Below, in pieces: positions 23,149 to 34,100 of a DNA stretch of 64,000 nucleotides. The notes under the pieces were generated by a model that worked only from the letters and a program-made list of their open reading frames with translations, had not been told where the DNA came from and did no database searches. Positions within the stretch are counted from its first letter, which is position 1. Every line of letters begins with the position of its first letter. Source of the stretch: Dysgonomonas hofstadii (GTDB lineage Bacteria > Bacteroidota > Bacteroidia > Bacteroidales > Dysgonomonadaceae); contig NZ_JACIEP010000016.1 of NCBI RefSeq assembly GCF_014196915.1, positions 1 to 64,000 of the forward strand, written 5' to 3'. Position numbers and translations under genes: made by a program.

Positions 23149-24015
23149 TTATAAATCATATGTTTTCAAATTTATCCGCATCTTTTCTACACATTGTATA
23201 ACACCCTCTTTATCTTTTTTATCAATCAAGAACAACATTTCCATAAGTGGTAATAACTGTCGTCGTATTTCTACTTTCGCTTTCAAAATCTCATCGCCAT
23301 CGTATGCTAAAATTGCTGCATCCAATATATCATCGTCTTCTAATCCAACAAAATCATATGACTTATCATTATAACCTGCATCACCAAAGTCTATTACTCC
23401 TACTTCAAGACTATCGGTTAGTAAAATGTTATTGTAGCCTAAATCGCCATGGCAAAAAACTTGTTCTATGCCTAATTTTTGTGACTTTTGCGGTAAGGTT
23501 GTTACTAAATTTTCAATAGTAACAAGTTCGTTCTCGTGGAAATGCTTTTTTAATGTGTTTTTTCTTTTATTAAACGACTTTTGAAACCATTCAAATATAT
23601 CGTTTTCGCTATTTGGACTTTTGCCTTTATAGGCGATTGTATGAAGCGTTTTTAAGAATAAACCTATTTGTATGCCTATTTTTCTCTTCTCCTCTTTTGT
23701 TAATATATCTATGAATTTTGTTGTCATTGATTTGCCCATCAAACCATTAAATACGATGTAAGTATTATCTTCTCCTGAGCTACTAATCAAAGGAATATTT
23801 ACATTGAACTGGTGTTCTTTAATCAGCCTCAGAATATTTATTTCATGTTCAAATTCTTCTTTATATTGCTTGTCTTTTAGAAATTTCAAAACGATTTCAC
23901 CATTATTTACAATATAAACACGACTTGTCCAACCAACTTCATTTAAAACAATGCTATTTTCGTCAGCTACATTTGTCAATTCTTTTACTATTGTCCATTC
24001 TTTGCTTTTCTTCAT
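23149..24015 (-). CDS. Aminoglycoside phosphotransferase-like kinase
   Basis: The 288-residue protein has the APH fold: a Lys in EIVLKFLKDKQ, the catalytic-loop motif FCHGDLGYNNILL (HGDxxxxN) and the metal-binding IDFGDAGYND. The spacing and the acidic C-terminal helix are like APH(2'')-type enzymes, which phosphorylate aminoglycosides with ATP or GTP. The substrate cannot be told from sequence alone; homologs also act on macrolides or other small molecules. It starts 48 bases past the right core of element B and, with the GNAT gene, forms a pair of resistance-like genes in AT-rich DNA, which suggests transfer. Confidence 0.75.
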   Translation of the reverse strand: MKKSKEWTIVKELTNVADENSIVLNEVGWTSRVYIVNNGEIVLKFLKDKQYKEEFEHEINILRLIKEHQFNVNIPLISSSGEDNTYIVFNGLMGKSMTTKFIDILTKEEKRKIGIQIGLFLKTLHTIAYKGKSPNSENDIFEWFQKSFNKRKNTLKKHFHENELVTIENLVTTLPQKSQKLGIEQVFCHGDLGYNNILLTDSLEVGVIDFGDAGYNDKSYDFVGLEDDDILDAAILAYDGDEILKAKVEIRRQLLPLMEMLFLIDKKDKEGVIQCVEKMRINLKTYDL

Positions 24016-24102
24016 TAATCCGATGAATGAGATTTATTAACAATCTTGTTGTTTTATTTATGGTTTTATTTCTACTCTTTTGTGTAATATCAGAAAGTAT
24101 AT

Positions 24103-24150
24103 TCTCAATTCATAAATTAAATTTAAATCTTCAAGAATAGAACATTTAAG
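24103..24150. repeat. Degenerate repeat (copy 2) matching 1198-1247
   Basis: This copy lacks the 11-nt insertion and the GGGTACTT core, and runs into a hairpin (AAGTCTA at 24148 against TAGACTT at 24177) in place of them. It sits between the APH-like and GNAT genes. Confidence 0.5.
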
Positions 24151-24270
24151 TCTACAAATAAAGCCTATTAATTTATTGATAGACTTTGTTATTTTATCAG
24201 AGGACAACAAGGGGTGGAGATCAGTGAAAAATAATCTTTGCTTTGATAGGATTTGTTAATGACAGTCGAT

Positions 24271-24726
24271 TTATAATTGTTTAGGTATATCCATTTTCAA
24301 ATAAATCATATCTATTAATTGTTGTCCATCCTCAAACATTTCATGGCCGTAATTGTCTATGAAAAAGTTTTTTACTGTATGTGAATAAACAAATCCGTAT
24401 TTTTTGTAAAATGACAATGTTTTATCATCATCCCCTGTACCGACTAATAGCGTATCACATTTATCTTTACAGTTTTCAATTATATATTTCATCATTAAAC
24501 TTCCATATCCTTTCCCTTGTTCTTGTTCGTAAGTTGCAATATTCTTGATTTCACAAGTGTTTTCATCTTCTTGCGTTACGACACAAACTGTTTTTAAATC
24601 AGTATCATATAATGCAAACAATTCTCCTCTTTCTAAGTATTTGAGAATCATACTTTCCTGTTCATCAGCCAATAACAGTAAATCCATAAACTGCTCTTTA
24701 TCTTTTATTATTTTTTTAATTTCCAT
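24271..24726 (-). CDS. GNAT-family N-acetyltransferase
   Basis: The start is set at the ATG at 24726 (MEIKKIIKDKEQ) because the longer frame adds a hydrophobic stretch not seen in GNATs. The 151 residues have the acetyl-CoA site as EQGKGYGSLMMKYI (Q-x-x-G-x-G), a preceding beta strand (CEIKNIATY) and a C-terminal SFYKKYGFVYSHT, typical of the fold. The acceptor is unknown; aminoglycoside or general small-molecule acetylation are both possible. With the APH-like gene it makes a pair. Confidence 0.82.
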   Translation of the reverse strand: MEIKKIIKDKEQFMDLLLLADEQESMILKYLERGELFALYDTDLKTVCVVTQEDENTCEIKNIATYEQEQGKGYGSLMMKYIIENCKDKCDTLLVGTGDDDKTLSFYKKYGFVYSHTVKNFFIDNYGHEMFEDGQQLIDMIYLKMDIPKQL

Positions 24727-24899
24727 TCTGTCAGTATATTGATTAATAAAAGACAATATTAATGTTAATAAATGATATTTCAATCATTTTTTACTGCTAT
24801 ACTCTGAAATTAGTTTGTATCTCATATTAGCTGGTAAGAAAAATATTACTTTTACTGGCAGATAGTGTAGGATATCGAACCAAAAATAAATATAATCCA

Positions 24900-25763
24900 A
24901 TGAAAAATATAAACTTAATTGCTTTAATGCTTTTATTGAGCCTTCCCGCATTCCTGTCAGCACAACCAAACCCATCGAAAAAAGGATCTGCAGCTGGAAC
25001 TAATAGCGGATGCATTTCACATCCTTGGCAAGGTAAGAAAGTCGGATATATTGGTGATTCCGTTACAGATCCGGATAGTTATGGAGATAAGATAAAAAAA
25101 TACTGGTCTTTTTTAGAAGAGTGGTTGGGCATCACTTCTTACGTTTATGGTGTGAGTGGAAGACAATGGAACGGTGTCGTTAATCAGGCCAATCAGTTGA
25201 AAAAAGAACACGGGGATGATGTTGATGCTATTCTTGTTTTCCTGGGAACCAATGACTTCAATCACGGTGTACCCATCGGCGAATGGTATACCGAGCGGGA
25301 AGAGCAGGTTATGGCTGCACGGGGAGAGCCCAGGAAGTTGGTTAACCGGAAAAGGCGTATGCTTATTATGACTAATGATACCTATAAAGGACGTATTAAT
25401 ACAGGAATAAATCACCTGAAAAAATTATTCCCCGATAAGCAGATTATTCTACTTACGCCATTGCATCGCTCGTTTGCAGAATTTGGCGAAAAAAATGTAC
25501 AACCGGATGAAAGTTACCAGAATCATTGCGGCGAATATATCGATGCCTATATCGATGCTATCAAAGAAGCAGGTAATATATGGGGTGTTCCTGTTATAGA
25601 TTTTAATGCTGTAACAGGGCTTAATCCGATGATAGAGGAACAGCTAGTCTATTTTCATGATGCCGGCTTCGACCGCCTGCATCCGAGCACAGAGGGGCAG
25701 GAACGTATGGCGCAGACATTGATGTATCAACTGCTGATGTATCCGGTTGCTTTCGGAAAATAA
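24900..25763 (+). CDS. Secreted SGNH/GDSL hydrolase
   Basis: The 287-residue protein has a signal peptide (1-21), block I with GYIGDSVTD (nucleophile Ser), block III with FLGTNDFNHG and block V with FDRLHPSTEG (Asp and His). These are the marks of SGNH hydrolases, which remove acyl groups from sugars, lipids or glycans. It is the first gene in the chromosome-like region after the islands. A carbohydrate esterase is plausible in a glycan-degrading Bacteroidales, but the substrate is not known. It converges on a DUF418 gene only 15 bases away. Confidence 0.85.
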   Translation: MKNINLIALMLLLSLPAFLSAQPNPSKKGSAAGTNSGCISHPWQGKKVGYIGDSVTDPDSYGDKIKKYWSFLEEWLGITSYVYGVSGRQWNGVVNQANQLKKEHGDDVDAILVFLGTNDFNHGVPIGEWYTEREEQVMAARGEPRKLVNRKRRMLIMTNDTYKGRINTGINHLKKLFPDKQIILLTPLHRSFAEFGEKNVQPDESYQNHCGEYIDAYIDAIKEAGNIWGVPVIDFNAVTGLNPMIEEQLVYFHDAGFDRLHPSTEGQERMAQTLMYQLLMYPVAFGK

Positions 25764-25778
25764 ATTCTATAGAGAAAA

Positions 25779-26966
25779 TTATCCTTTTCCTATTTTAATC
25801 CAGGTTGCCTTTTTCCATAACCATTCCAATGGACCCTGACGATGTGAAAGGAGCCACCAGCGACAAAAAAAGAATTGTAAAAGGAACACACCTATTCCCA
25901 TAAGAAAACATACTGTAATACCTGTATGCAGGTAAAGCCCCAGTCCCCAGTTGTAAAACAGGAATGCGCCGAGCAAAGACTGTGACAGGTAGTTTGTCAG
26001 GCTCATGCGTCCATAGGGGGCTAATTGATGAAGAACCCGCCTAAACTTTGTCAGGTAATAAACAAGTATTACTCCTGCGAACAGTATTCCTGTAAATGCA
26101 ATATTCGAAAGAGATTTAAGTATGAGAGTAGAAGGTACAAGTAGAGCCTCCCGGTCTATAAAGTCGGGAAGTACAGGCATCAAGCCATAAATAGGGAAAA
26201 AGGCTATGGTAGCTATGATGAATACTTTAATCCACAACTGTATATTTTTTTCTGAGTATAGGAATACCTTGCCACGCCCTATCAGCATACCTATCATAAA
26301 CAATCCTGCGGTTTGGGTAACCCGTCCATGTAATAGCATCCAGCCCATATTGGCAACATTCCCTGTCCATATAGCAGTTTTACTCATCTCGAGGAAAGAA
26401 CCTTCTTTCTGTGCTGTATTGACTATCTCCCAGTATGGGGCGTCGAATTCGGCATTCGTTATGTATTCAGGGTTGATAAGCGCATAAATCAGTTGTCCCC
26501 ATTCCAGAGGCTGGAGTAAAAGGACAACGGCTATAATCGCCACTGTGCGGGTAGAAAGTTTGCAGACTGCTATCAGCACATAACCAACCAATGCATAGAG
26601 TACTAATATTTCACCGGGAAATAAAGTAGAATTGATACAAGCTATAAAGAATAATAATATTAACCGCCAGGCAAACCGTCCACGAAAATCTTTCCCTTTT
26701 TCTTTTTGTGAGTTGTCCTGAATAAAAAAACTGAATCCGAAGAGCAATGCGAAAATGCAGTAGGCTTTCCCGGAAAAGGTGAAAAATACACTGTCCCAGA
26801 TTATTCTATCCGTAAATATCAGGAAATTGCTGGTTTCTTCCGGGAAACTGTTGAGGCTGAACCGTTCGATAAAATGGATAAGAGTAATTCCCATTACAGC
26901 AAAACCACGTAATACATCTGCTATTTCTATGCGATTATTATTGGTTAGCGTAGTAGATGAGTGCAT
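25779..26966 (-). CDS. DUF418-family membrane protein
   Basis: The 395-residue protein begins NRIEIADVLRGFAVMGITLI, the signature start of DUF418/YeiB-like proteins, and has about nine hydrophobic helices. The C-terminal half has PYGRMSLTNYLSQSLLG, also typical, then a last pair of helices and a basic tail. These proteins are of unknown function and distantly related to membrane acyltransferases. It is a single gene convergent with the GDSL gene; no partner is obvious. Confidence 0.82.
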   Translation of the reverse strand: MHSSTTLTNNNRIEIADVLRGFAVMGITLIHFIERFSLNSFPEETSNFLIFTDRIIWDSVFFTFSGKAYCIFALLFGFSFFIQDNSQKEKGKDFRGRFAWRLILLFFIACINSTLFPGEILVLYALVGYVLIAVCKLSTRTVAIIAVVLLLQPLEWGQLIYALINPEYITNAEFDAPYWEIVNTAQKEGSFLEMSKTAIWTGNVANMGWMLLHGRVTQTAGLFMIGMLIGRGKVFLYSEKNIQLWIKVFIIATIAFFPIYGLMPVLPDFIDREALLVPSTLILKSLSNIAFTGILFAGVILVYYLTKFRRVLHQLAPYGRMSLTNYLSQSLLGAFLFYNWGLGLYLHTGITVCFLMGIGVFLLQFFFCRWWLLSHRQGPLEWLWKKATWIKIGKG

Positions 26967-27165
26967 GCTTTTAGAATTTAAAAGTTAACAGATTCCTTGT
27001 TTGAGGTGCGAATCTATTATAAACCTTTTATATTTCCTAATAAATATTATTCAATAAATGATAAAATATGACCTTTGAGGTTTTTTTCCTATTAATGGTA
27101 TTTTTTATTTTTATGGGTAAATGATTGATCGTAATATTTTTATATAAAGGATACTTGAGCGGTAT

Positions 27166-28281
27166 TTACTTGCCCAGCAATACTTTCTTCCCCGAATAGG
27201 TGATTGAATAAATATTATTTCCTTCAATAAGTATTCCGGCTGTATGATTTTTGGGAAAGTTATCGTAATGCCTTACATTTACAGCGACAACACGTCCGTC
27301 ATACCGCCAGTCGATTTCGTCTACTTCGGAATGACCGACAATAATCCGTTTCGTTTTATAATAATCCAATACTTTATCTAAATCTTCCGAAGAAACCGGT
27401 TCAGAATTGGTAACCAGTCCACGATACCAAAGTGGCCCGTCACTTCCGAATAATGTCTCATTACGGGTATGCATATTATTCCTTTCCTTTGTAGGATAGC
27501 CGGTAAAACGCCAGCCAAGCTCATTTATTTCCCCTATCTTGTACCTTTTCTGAATAATTTTAGGACTGAGCCCGGCATGTACAAACAGATTATCTCCGAC
27601 TGTCAGGATAAGATAGCTGTCGCGCAACCAATATCCCAATTCTGTATTTACACCATATAAGTCGGAATAAGGAATACCTGCCATCGCTGAAAACACAAGA
27701 TGCGCCTCATTTACATAGCGAATATCATCTTTTAAAACCAGGTCTTCGTGGTTGCCGATTATGAAATCCAAACGTCCTCCGGCATCCTCTGCTTCCTTTT
27801 CCAATTTATATACAAGCCATGCTATCCCGTTGTCATCGCGCCCACGGTCAAGAATATCGCCCAGAACGATTAGTTGATTTTTCCCATAAGACCAATTGAG
27901 ATCATTATTTATTACTCCATTCCCTTTCAATACGGCAATGAGTGCATCGAGGCGCCCATGTATATCTGAAACGACAAGCGTTTTATCAGACTTTTGCTGA
28001 CGCCATGGATGTTTGATCCGTTCGTGAAGGTTAAACTCAAAACTTACATTTGTGTTGTCTCCTGTTGCAGAATAACGGAATTTCAAATTGTCGGGTAAAT
28101 ACGCGAATGTGGTATCCATTACGTTTCCATCGGCTTTTGCCGCTACAATCCGGACGCTTTCGTCGGCATTATACAATACATACAGATCTCCATATCCGTG
28201 AATAACAGCCTGTTTGTTCTCTTGTGCTAAAGCAGAAACAATCCACAGCGAAGCTAATAATAATCCTAAATACTTTTTCAT
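27166..28281 (-). CDS. Exported calcineurin-like metallophosphatase
   Basis: The start is set at the ATG at 28281 (MKKYLGLLLASLWIVSALAQ), a clear signal peptide; the longer frame has 13 more codons. Residues about 115-350 have the phosphoesterase motifs VVSDIHGRLD, LGDILDRGRDD, FIIGNHEDL and the later FVHAGLSP and IVGHSEVDE, the set of metal ligands of PPP-type phosphatases. The first 100 residues form an extra domain. It follows the SusC/SusD locus beyond a terminator. It may remove phosphate from imported substrates or act on envelope proteins. Confidence 0.85.
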   Translation of the reverse strand: MKKYLGLLLASLWIVSALAQENKQAVIHGYGDLYVLYNADESVRIVAAKADGNVMDTTFAYLPDNLKFRYSATGDNTNVSFEFNLHERIKHPWRQQKSDKTLVVSDIHGRLDALIAVLKGNGVINNDLNWSYGKNQLIVLGDILDRGRDDNGIAWLVYKLEKEAEDAGGRLDFIIGNHEDLVLKDDIRYVNEAHLVFSAMAGIPYSDLYGVNTELGYWLRDSYLILTVGDNLFVHAGLSPKIIQKRYKIGEINELGWRFTGYPTKERNNMHTRNETLFGSDGPLWYRGLVTNSEPVSSEDLDKVLDYYKTKRIIVGHSEVDEIDWRYDGRVVAVNVRHYDNFPKNHTAGILIEGNNIYSITYSGKKVLLGK

Positions 28282-28313
28282 CGTTTTACTTCCTTTTATA
28301 GTATTATGTAATG

Positions 28314-28344
28314 AAAACAACCGGAAAGTACTCCCGGTTGTTTT
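28314..28344 (-). terminator. Terminator after the SusC/SusD operon
   Basis: AAAACAACCGG (28314-28324) pairs exactly with CCGGTTGTTTT (28334-28344), with T-rich flanks on both strands. It separates the lipoprotein gene from the phosphatase gene. Confidence 0.7.
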
Positions 28345-28369
28345 CTTCTCTTAATTTATGATAAATTAA

Positions 28370-29305
28370 TTACCAGGTATAATTTAAAACAAATGATCCG
28401 CTAGAGAAAGTACTTGAGCTGTAACGCGAATACCCCCCCATTTTTGCAGTTCTTGCACTTTCATCAAAGTCCATAAAATAACTCGAACTTGTACTACCGA
28501 TAGTATAAAGGTAAAAATAGGTCATGTAGACGCCTGTACTGGTCGGTAGGTGGCCATTGATCTGATATTTAGTATCATCACCGCTCGAAGCTTTCCCCGG
28601 CTCATAAAAATACCATCGTTTGGCCGAAATATCATGAAATCCTATACCCGAATCAGGTAAAATTTGCTTATTTTCATCTACGGTAAAAATAAAGTCGCCA
28701 TACCATTCACCAGTCCCGTTAAGACACCAGTTCTCAATTTTGAATATGCCGGCGATCTCTTTTTTATATAAGTTTTGTTTAAAAGGATCGAATGCAGCTA
28801 ATTTTGAACCTGATGTCCCTTCGAATGTACAAGTCGCTTCTGCCACAAATACCCACGGTTCGAGCCGCCTAAGTTTTCCAGAATGAACCGGAGCTCCGGC
28901 AGCAATATATTGGTCGCTATATACTTCGTCTATTTTCAATTCGAAAGGATAATCCGTTTCGTATGGAATGTCCTGATTAAAACCTACTTTGAAATAAGCT
29001 GTTTCTTCTCCTGCTGCGAAAGTAACACTCTGATCCGGGAACAAGAGTCCTTCCGTACTTTTGGATATACTGATAGGAACAGTAAGTGAGCCATTTGTAT
29101 TTACACGTGAGACAGCAATATTAAGGTACGATTCTCCCGGTTCCACATCTCCGCTGCTAGAAGGGTTAAAATAAACTCTTGGAGAGGATGGATCAACCTC
29201 CGGCCCTGGACTCCAATTATCATCATCGCTGCAAGATAAAGACATAATCATCAACAATCCGGATATCAAAGATACTGATATTTTATTTATTTTATTCATA
29301 TTCAT
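28370..29305 (-). CDS. SusE/F-position surface lipoprotein
   Basis: The start is set at the ATG at 29305 since it gives MNMNKINKISVSLISGLLMI and a lipobox Cys in SLSC; a longer frame adds a nonhydrophobic leader. After the signal comes SDDDNWSPGPEV, an acidic export signal to the surface. Residues about 40-125 look like a Calx-beta or DUF1735-like domain (SVTFAAGEETAYFKVGF), and the C-terminal part is beta-rich with many Ser/Tyr. It lies 10 bases downstream of the SusD gene, the usual place for a surface glycan-binding lipoprotein. Confidence 0.72.
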   Translation of the reverse strand: MNMNKINKISVSLISGLLMIMSLSCSDDDNWSPGPEVDPSSPRVYFNPSSSGDVEPGESYLNIAVSRVNTNGSLTVPISISKSTEGLLFPDQSVTFAAGEETAYFKVGFNQDIPYETDYPFELKIDEVYSDQYIAAGAPVHSGKLRRLEPWVFVAEATCTFEGTSGSKLAAFDPFKQNLYKKEIAGIFKIENWCLNGTGEWYGDFIFTVDENKQILPDSGIGFHDISAKRWYFYEPGKASSGDDTKYQINGHLPTSTGVYMTYFYLYTIGSTSSSYFMDFDESARTAKMGGYSRYSSSTFSSGSFVLNYTW

Positions 29306-29315
29306 TGTTTTAAGA

Positions 29316-31094
29316 TTAATTTCCTGTCCATAATCCATAACTGTCCACTACTGACGGATCGGGATTCAATATCATTGCTTTGTTCAATGCTCCTTCAGAT
29401 TCGTATGGTATATACAGATTCATCCACGAGGCTGTGTATCCCGGAAGGGAGTTGTAACGGTTGGCCGCTAACCAGTTCGATCCGGTATATCCACGGGTGA
29501 TAGCCAGTTCACGCCTTTTGATATCAAAGTATGCCAGACCTTCGCCCCAAAGCTCTATCCTTTTTTGTGTAACTATATAGTTGTCTACAAGGTCTTCCAC
29601 ATTTGTCGGAGATATGTTGAACGAACCATCTGTGTAGCGGTAAGTATTCATAAACGAAGTCAAAGCGCTAACACCTGAGGCCATACTCTCCGCGTATGCT
29701 TTTGCTTCGGCCTCGATGAAATACATTTCTTCTACGCGTATGATGGGAAAATCTACTTGCAATGCGTTTGTGTAATCTTCTGATATGTCTCCCTCGTTAG
29801 GGCGGAACTTAAAGCCTACATAAGCATTACGCAAAGCCCATTCGGTACCTACATCGGTTCCATTTAGTTCATCTAATTTACCTAACAGAGTATAATATTT
29901 GCCAGGGGTCGGTTTTGCACCTGCGTCGGCAGGATCTATCCATGTCACCTTCCGCCAGTCACTATCCTCTATCTTATCGTAAAGATTCTTATCAATCATG
30001 CGATAGCTGTGGTATTGCGAACGACTGTATCCCCGGGTAAATTCGGTAACGCAATTGGAATGAAAACAATTTACCCTACTATAAACAGCATCGGCAGACT
30101 TGATGGTGATGGCAAAAACCCAGGAGCCGACAGTGGCTTCATTAAATCCTTCGGTCAGGCTATGCCATTGTGCTTGGCTTAGCGGTGAGTACTTATCGAT
30201 GACATTACGCGCATACTGAGCCGCTTTCTGGTAGCATTCGGTGGTGCTTGTTATTCCCAGTTTGTCGTATATTGCCAGAGCTTCATCATCTTCATGAGCC
30301 AGCTGGGTTTGCAAATCGGCAGGATATTTCTGGAAACGGGTCGCAATTTCGAGCCACAGCCGGGCTTTGTAAGCATATACTACCGACAGGTCTGCTTTTG
30401 TTTTATTGCTCCGGCTATAGTTTGCCAGATACTTTTCCGCTTTGTTCAGGTCATTCATTATAAACCTGTACATTTGATAGAAAGGAGCGCGTGGGTTATT
30501 GTCTGCATTTTCAGCGTCAAAATTTTCATCTACAATTACAGAAGTAAGCCCATAAATTCCATTTTTTTCGGCTTCTGCATCCAAAGCGGCAACTCCGGTC
30601 TTTTTATATTCATACATGCGCATCAGGTCCATATATGCCAATACCCTGTACACAAGAGCGTTCCCGTAGAGCGCCTGTATTTTGTCAGAGGCCTCGTCGG
30701 GATTCTCGATGGCAGCAAGTGTATTGTTTGCATTCAGTCCCATACGGTAATAGTAACGCCATGGCTGGCGGGTACGGGCAGATGTAAAATCGGTCAGATT
30801 GCACCAATATGTATTGAAATGATTGTAACTGGTTGATACGTAGGGGCAATCGGTAAGGGCATCGCGAATAATCATCATGGCCGGATAACCGAATTCCTGT
30901 GCCGAAAGTGTGCCAAAATAATCGTAAGCATACATAAACGCAGCTGTACTGTTAGCCAGTGATTCCAACGCAGTTTCTGACACTCCTATCTGATCTGCTG
31001 TGGCATATTCGGAAGGCATCACCTCGTCGATACATCTGACAAAAAGCAATACCGGTATAAATAATATAGCTATTTTGAATAATATTTTTCTCAT
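29316..31094 (-). CDS. SusD/RagB-family outer-membrane lipoprotein
   Basis: The start at 31094 gives MRKILFKIAILFIPVLLFV, then a lipobox with Cys at RCIDEV. The 592 residues have the SusD pattern: a helical TPR-like scaffold (ALVYRVLAYMDLMRMYEY, NDLNKAEKYL) and the C-terminal region FPIIRVEEMYFIEAEAKAYA, QKRIELWGEGLAYFDIKRR and a late YNSLPGY. SusD caps the SusC channel and binds the substrate. It starts 18 bases after the SusC gene ends. No glycosidase gene is present in this locus, so the substrate is not obvious. Confidence 0.93.
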   Translation of the reverse strand: MRKILFKIAILFIPVLLFVRCIDEVMPSEYATADQIGVSETALESLANSTAAFMYAYDYFGTLSAQEFGYPAMMIIRDALTDCPYVSTSYNHFNTYWCNLTDFTSARTRQPWRYYYRMGLNANNTLAAIENPDEASDKIQALYGNALVYRVLAYMDLMRMYEYKKTGVAALDAEAEKNGIYGLTSVIVDENFDAENADNNPRAPFYQMYRFIMNDLNKAEKYLANYSRSNKTKADLSVVYAYKARLWLEIATRFQKYPADLQTQLAHEDDEALAIYDKLGITSTTECYQKAAQYARNVIDKYSPLSQAQWHSLTEGFNEATVGSWVFAITIKSADAVYSRVNCFHSNCVTEFTRGYSRSQYHSYRMIDKNLYDKIEDSDWRKVTWIDPADAGAKPTPGKYYTLLGKLDELNGTDVGTEWALRNAYVGFKFRPNEGDISEDYTNALQVDFPIIRVEEMYFIEAEAKAYAESMASGVSALTSFMNTYRYTDGSFNISPTNVEDLVDNYIVTQKRIELWGEGLAYFDIKRRELAITRGYTGSNWLAANRYNSLPGYTASWMNLYIPYESEGALNKAMILNPDPSVVDSYGLWTGN

Positions 31095-31112
31095 AATTAT
31101 CAAGTTGATTAA

Positions 31113-34100
31113 TTAAAAATCGAATTTCAGATTTAACAGGAATCTTCGTGTGTTAGGATAATAGCCCATATCCAAATCTCCGTCAAAGTCGCGGTTTGGA
31201 ATAAAACCCTTTCTCTTCGATAAGAAAAGCAGATCGTCGACGCCGGCGGAAACCATTAATCCTTCGATTCCCATTTTTGTTACAATATTTTTTGGTATGA
31301 TATAACTGAGAGTAATATTCTGTAAGTTCAGGTAGTCGGCTTTGGTAAGCCAGCGGTCAGATGCCGAAGTAAAATAACGGTCGCCATATTGCCAGCGCGC
31401 ATACGTATCGCTTGGGTTTTCGGCAGTCCACGAGTTGTATATGTCTTTGTGGAAATTATAACCGGTACGCCCACTATATGGAGTCGTCATCAGAGAGGCA
31501 TATCCCGAATCATAAGCATAACCACCAAGCCTGTATGCGAAAGTAAATGAAAGTTCAAGTGATTTCCATCCGAAGCTTCCTCCAAAACCTCCGATTAGTT
31601 TAGGCTGTGAACTTCCGCAATCGAAGTATGACCCTGAGCTGTAAGTAGTGGTAGTTGAGATCTCACCGGTATCGTCATTTCTTACATACCACATAGCCTG
31701 TCCGGATTCGTTAATTCCCGCGAATTTTTTTAGATACCATGTTTTGTATTCCACACCTTCTCCGTAAAAGTACGAACCGCTGCTGTAACCTTTACCTACT
31801 ACGTCTCCATTGCCATTATATAGTGTTTGGCCTGTTCTTTCTGCTGCCAGTTTTAGAACTGTGGCTTTGTTCATTGCACCGTTAAAGTTCAGGGAGAAAC
31901 GGAAATCTTTCTGTCGGATAATATCTCCACGCAACTCTAATTCGACACCAGCGTTGCGCATATCTCCTACGTTTGCCCAATAGGCAGAGTATCCGAGTGA
32001 CGTGGGTACCGAAACCTGAGCAAGCATGTCCGTAGTTTTATTATTATAGTACTCGATACCACCGGACAAACGCCCTTTGAACAATTCAAATTCGACACCG
32101 GCGTTAATAGCAGAGCGGGTTTCCCAGGTAATGCTTTCGTTTCCTTTATTCTTAAAGGTAAGGGCAATATCACCATTCAGATTTGCTATATCGTAAGTAT
32201 CTACGTAGCGGTGATTACCAATCTGGTCATTTCCGTTTTGTCCGTATGATAATTTTATTTTCAGTTCATCGACCCATTTCACATCAAAGAATTTCTCTTT
32301 GGATATAAGATAAGCTCCTCCGAAAGAGAAGAAACTACCCCAACGGTGATCGGGATGGAAACGGGAAGAAGCGTCGCGCCTGAATGATGCATCGAAATTA
32401 TAGATTCCCTTATAGTCATATAATACACGGCCTCCGAATCCTTCGCTCTGATATCCGGTATTGTATGATCTCATATTATTCATTGTAATGGCTCCGTCGA
32501 GTTCCTGATTTTCGAAGTAGCTGAACATATTGGTCTTGTTACCATACAAATAGTAGTAATTATATTTGTATGATTCATGTAACACGGTCGCTTTGACATT
32601 ATGGGCACCGAAACTCTTGTTGAAATTGAGCAACTGTTGCAAATTCACTGTTTCGGTCTTATAAGAATACACAGATACGCTTCCTCCGGGATTCGATGTT
32701 CCGTAAAACGGTTGTCCGGTCGATTTATATCTCCGTTCGTTATCTGCGTATGTAACATTTACCGTTCCAGTCAGCTCGGGGATAAACGTGATATCGATTG
32801 CTCCCTGTGCACCGACTTTCGTGGCTTCGGTTCTACGTGTTTGCAATTGTACTTCCTGTAAGCGGTTCGATCCGGTTCTGATGGGACGTGCAACGCCATC
32901 GTTGTATGTTCCGTCGCCGTAATCGTAAACTTTGCCATTATCGTCGTATGCGATATTACCATTTGCATCCCTTATATATACAGGATAAATAGGAGCCATC
33001 ATATTTACATTCGAAAAAAGGTTATTCGAATTGTTTTCATAATCGGGATCGCTGTCTGTTTTCGACTTTGAGGCATCTATATTTCCGCTGAATTTTAGCC
33101 AGGTACGTGCTCTGAAATCACCTTTCAGGCGTCCGGTATAACGTTCGTAGCCTGATGTGCTGGTAATACCTTCAACGTCGGTATACCCGACAGACGCGAG
33201 CAGGCTCATTTTGTCGGTTCCTCCCCTTATAGAAAGATTATAGTCCTGACGGAATCCTGTTTTATATGTTTCGTCTGTCCAGTTGTCCGGATACAAGAGG
33301 TAACTACCCCCATCGGTGCCTGTGGCTACCCTGCCCAATGTCGCATTAGGATTCAACTTGCCGTTATAACCTACAAGTTGTTGTCCTTCGGGCACAGTAT
33401 ACACAAGGTATCCGAGACCGCCCTCGTCACTGTTTTTTGTCCATAATGCATTCGAAGCCTGATTTGCCTGGTATGCATTGTATCCATATATATCCTGAAA
33501 GTAGTTGTATAGGGCTCTGTAGTGTTGTTCATAGAATTCTCCGGGGTTCTCTATCACATCATATAAATCGCTTTTGCGCACTTGGGAGATTGCAAATTTA
33601 GCATCGAAAGTGACTGCGATTTTCTCTTGTTTTGTGGCTCTTTTTGTTGTGATCAGTATAACACCGTTACCACCCCTTGCTCCATAAATGGCTGTTGATG
33701 CAGCATCTTTCAATACGGTAATAGATTCAACGTCATTTGGGTTGATATTATTCCATCCGCTTTCGTAAGCTGCGCCGTCTACGATAATAAGGGGATCTTT
33801 GCTCGCATTGATCGAACTGGCCCCACGTATGCGGAACTCGGGAGTAGCATCGGGAGCTCCTGAAGTATTTTGAACCTGTACACCGACACCGGCACCTTCT
33901 ATGGCACTCATCACACTTGTCACGGGACGGCGGGAGATGGCTTCGGCAGTTACAACAGAGGCAGAACCTGTAAACGCGGATCTTTTCTGCTCACCGTACG
34001 CTATTACAACCACTTCATCCATCATTACGGGATCTTCCAAAAGCGTGATTCTGAAACTTCGCTGTGTGCCTACTTTTATTTCTTGTGTGATATGTCCGAT

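Noticed and set aside
30294-30836. 180-residue frame opposite the SusD gene
   Set aside because: It is antisense to a well-supported SusD and shows no domain.
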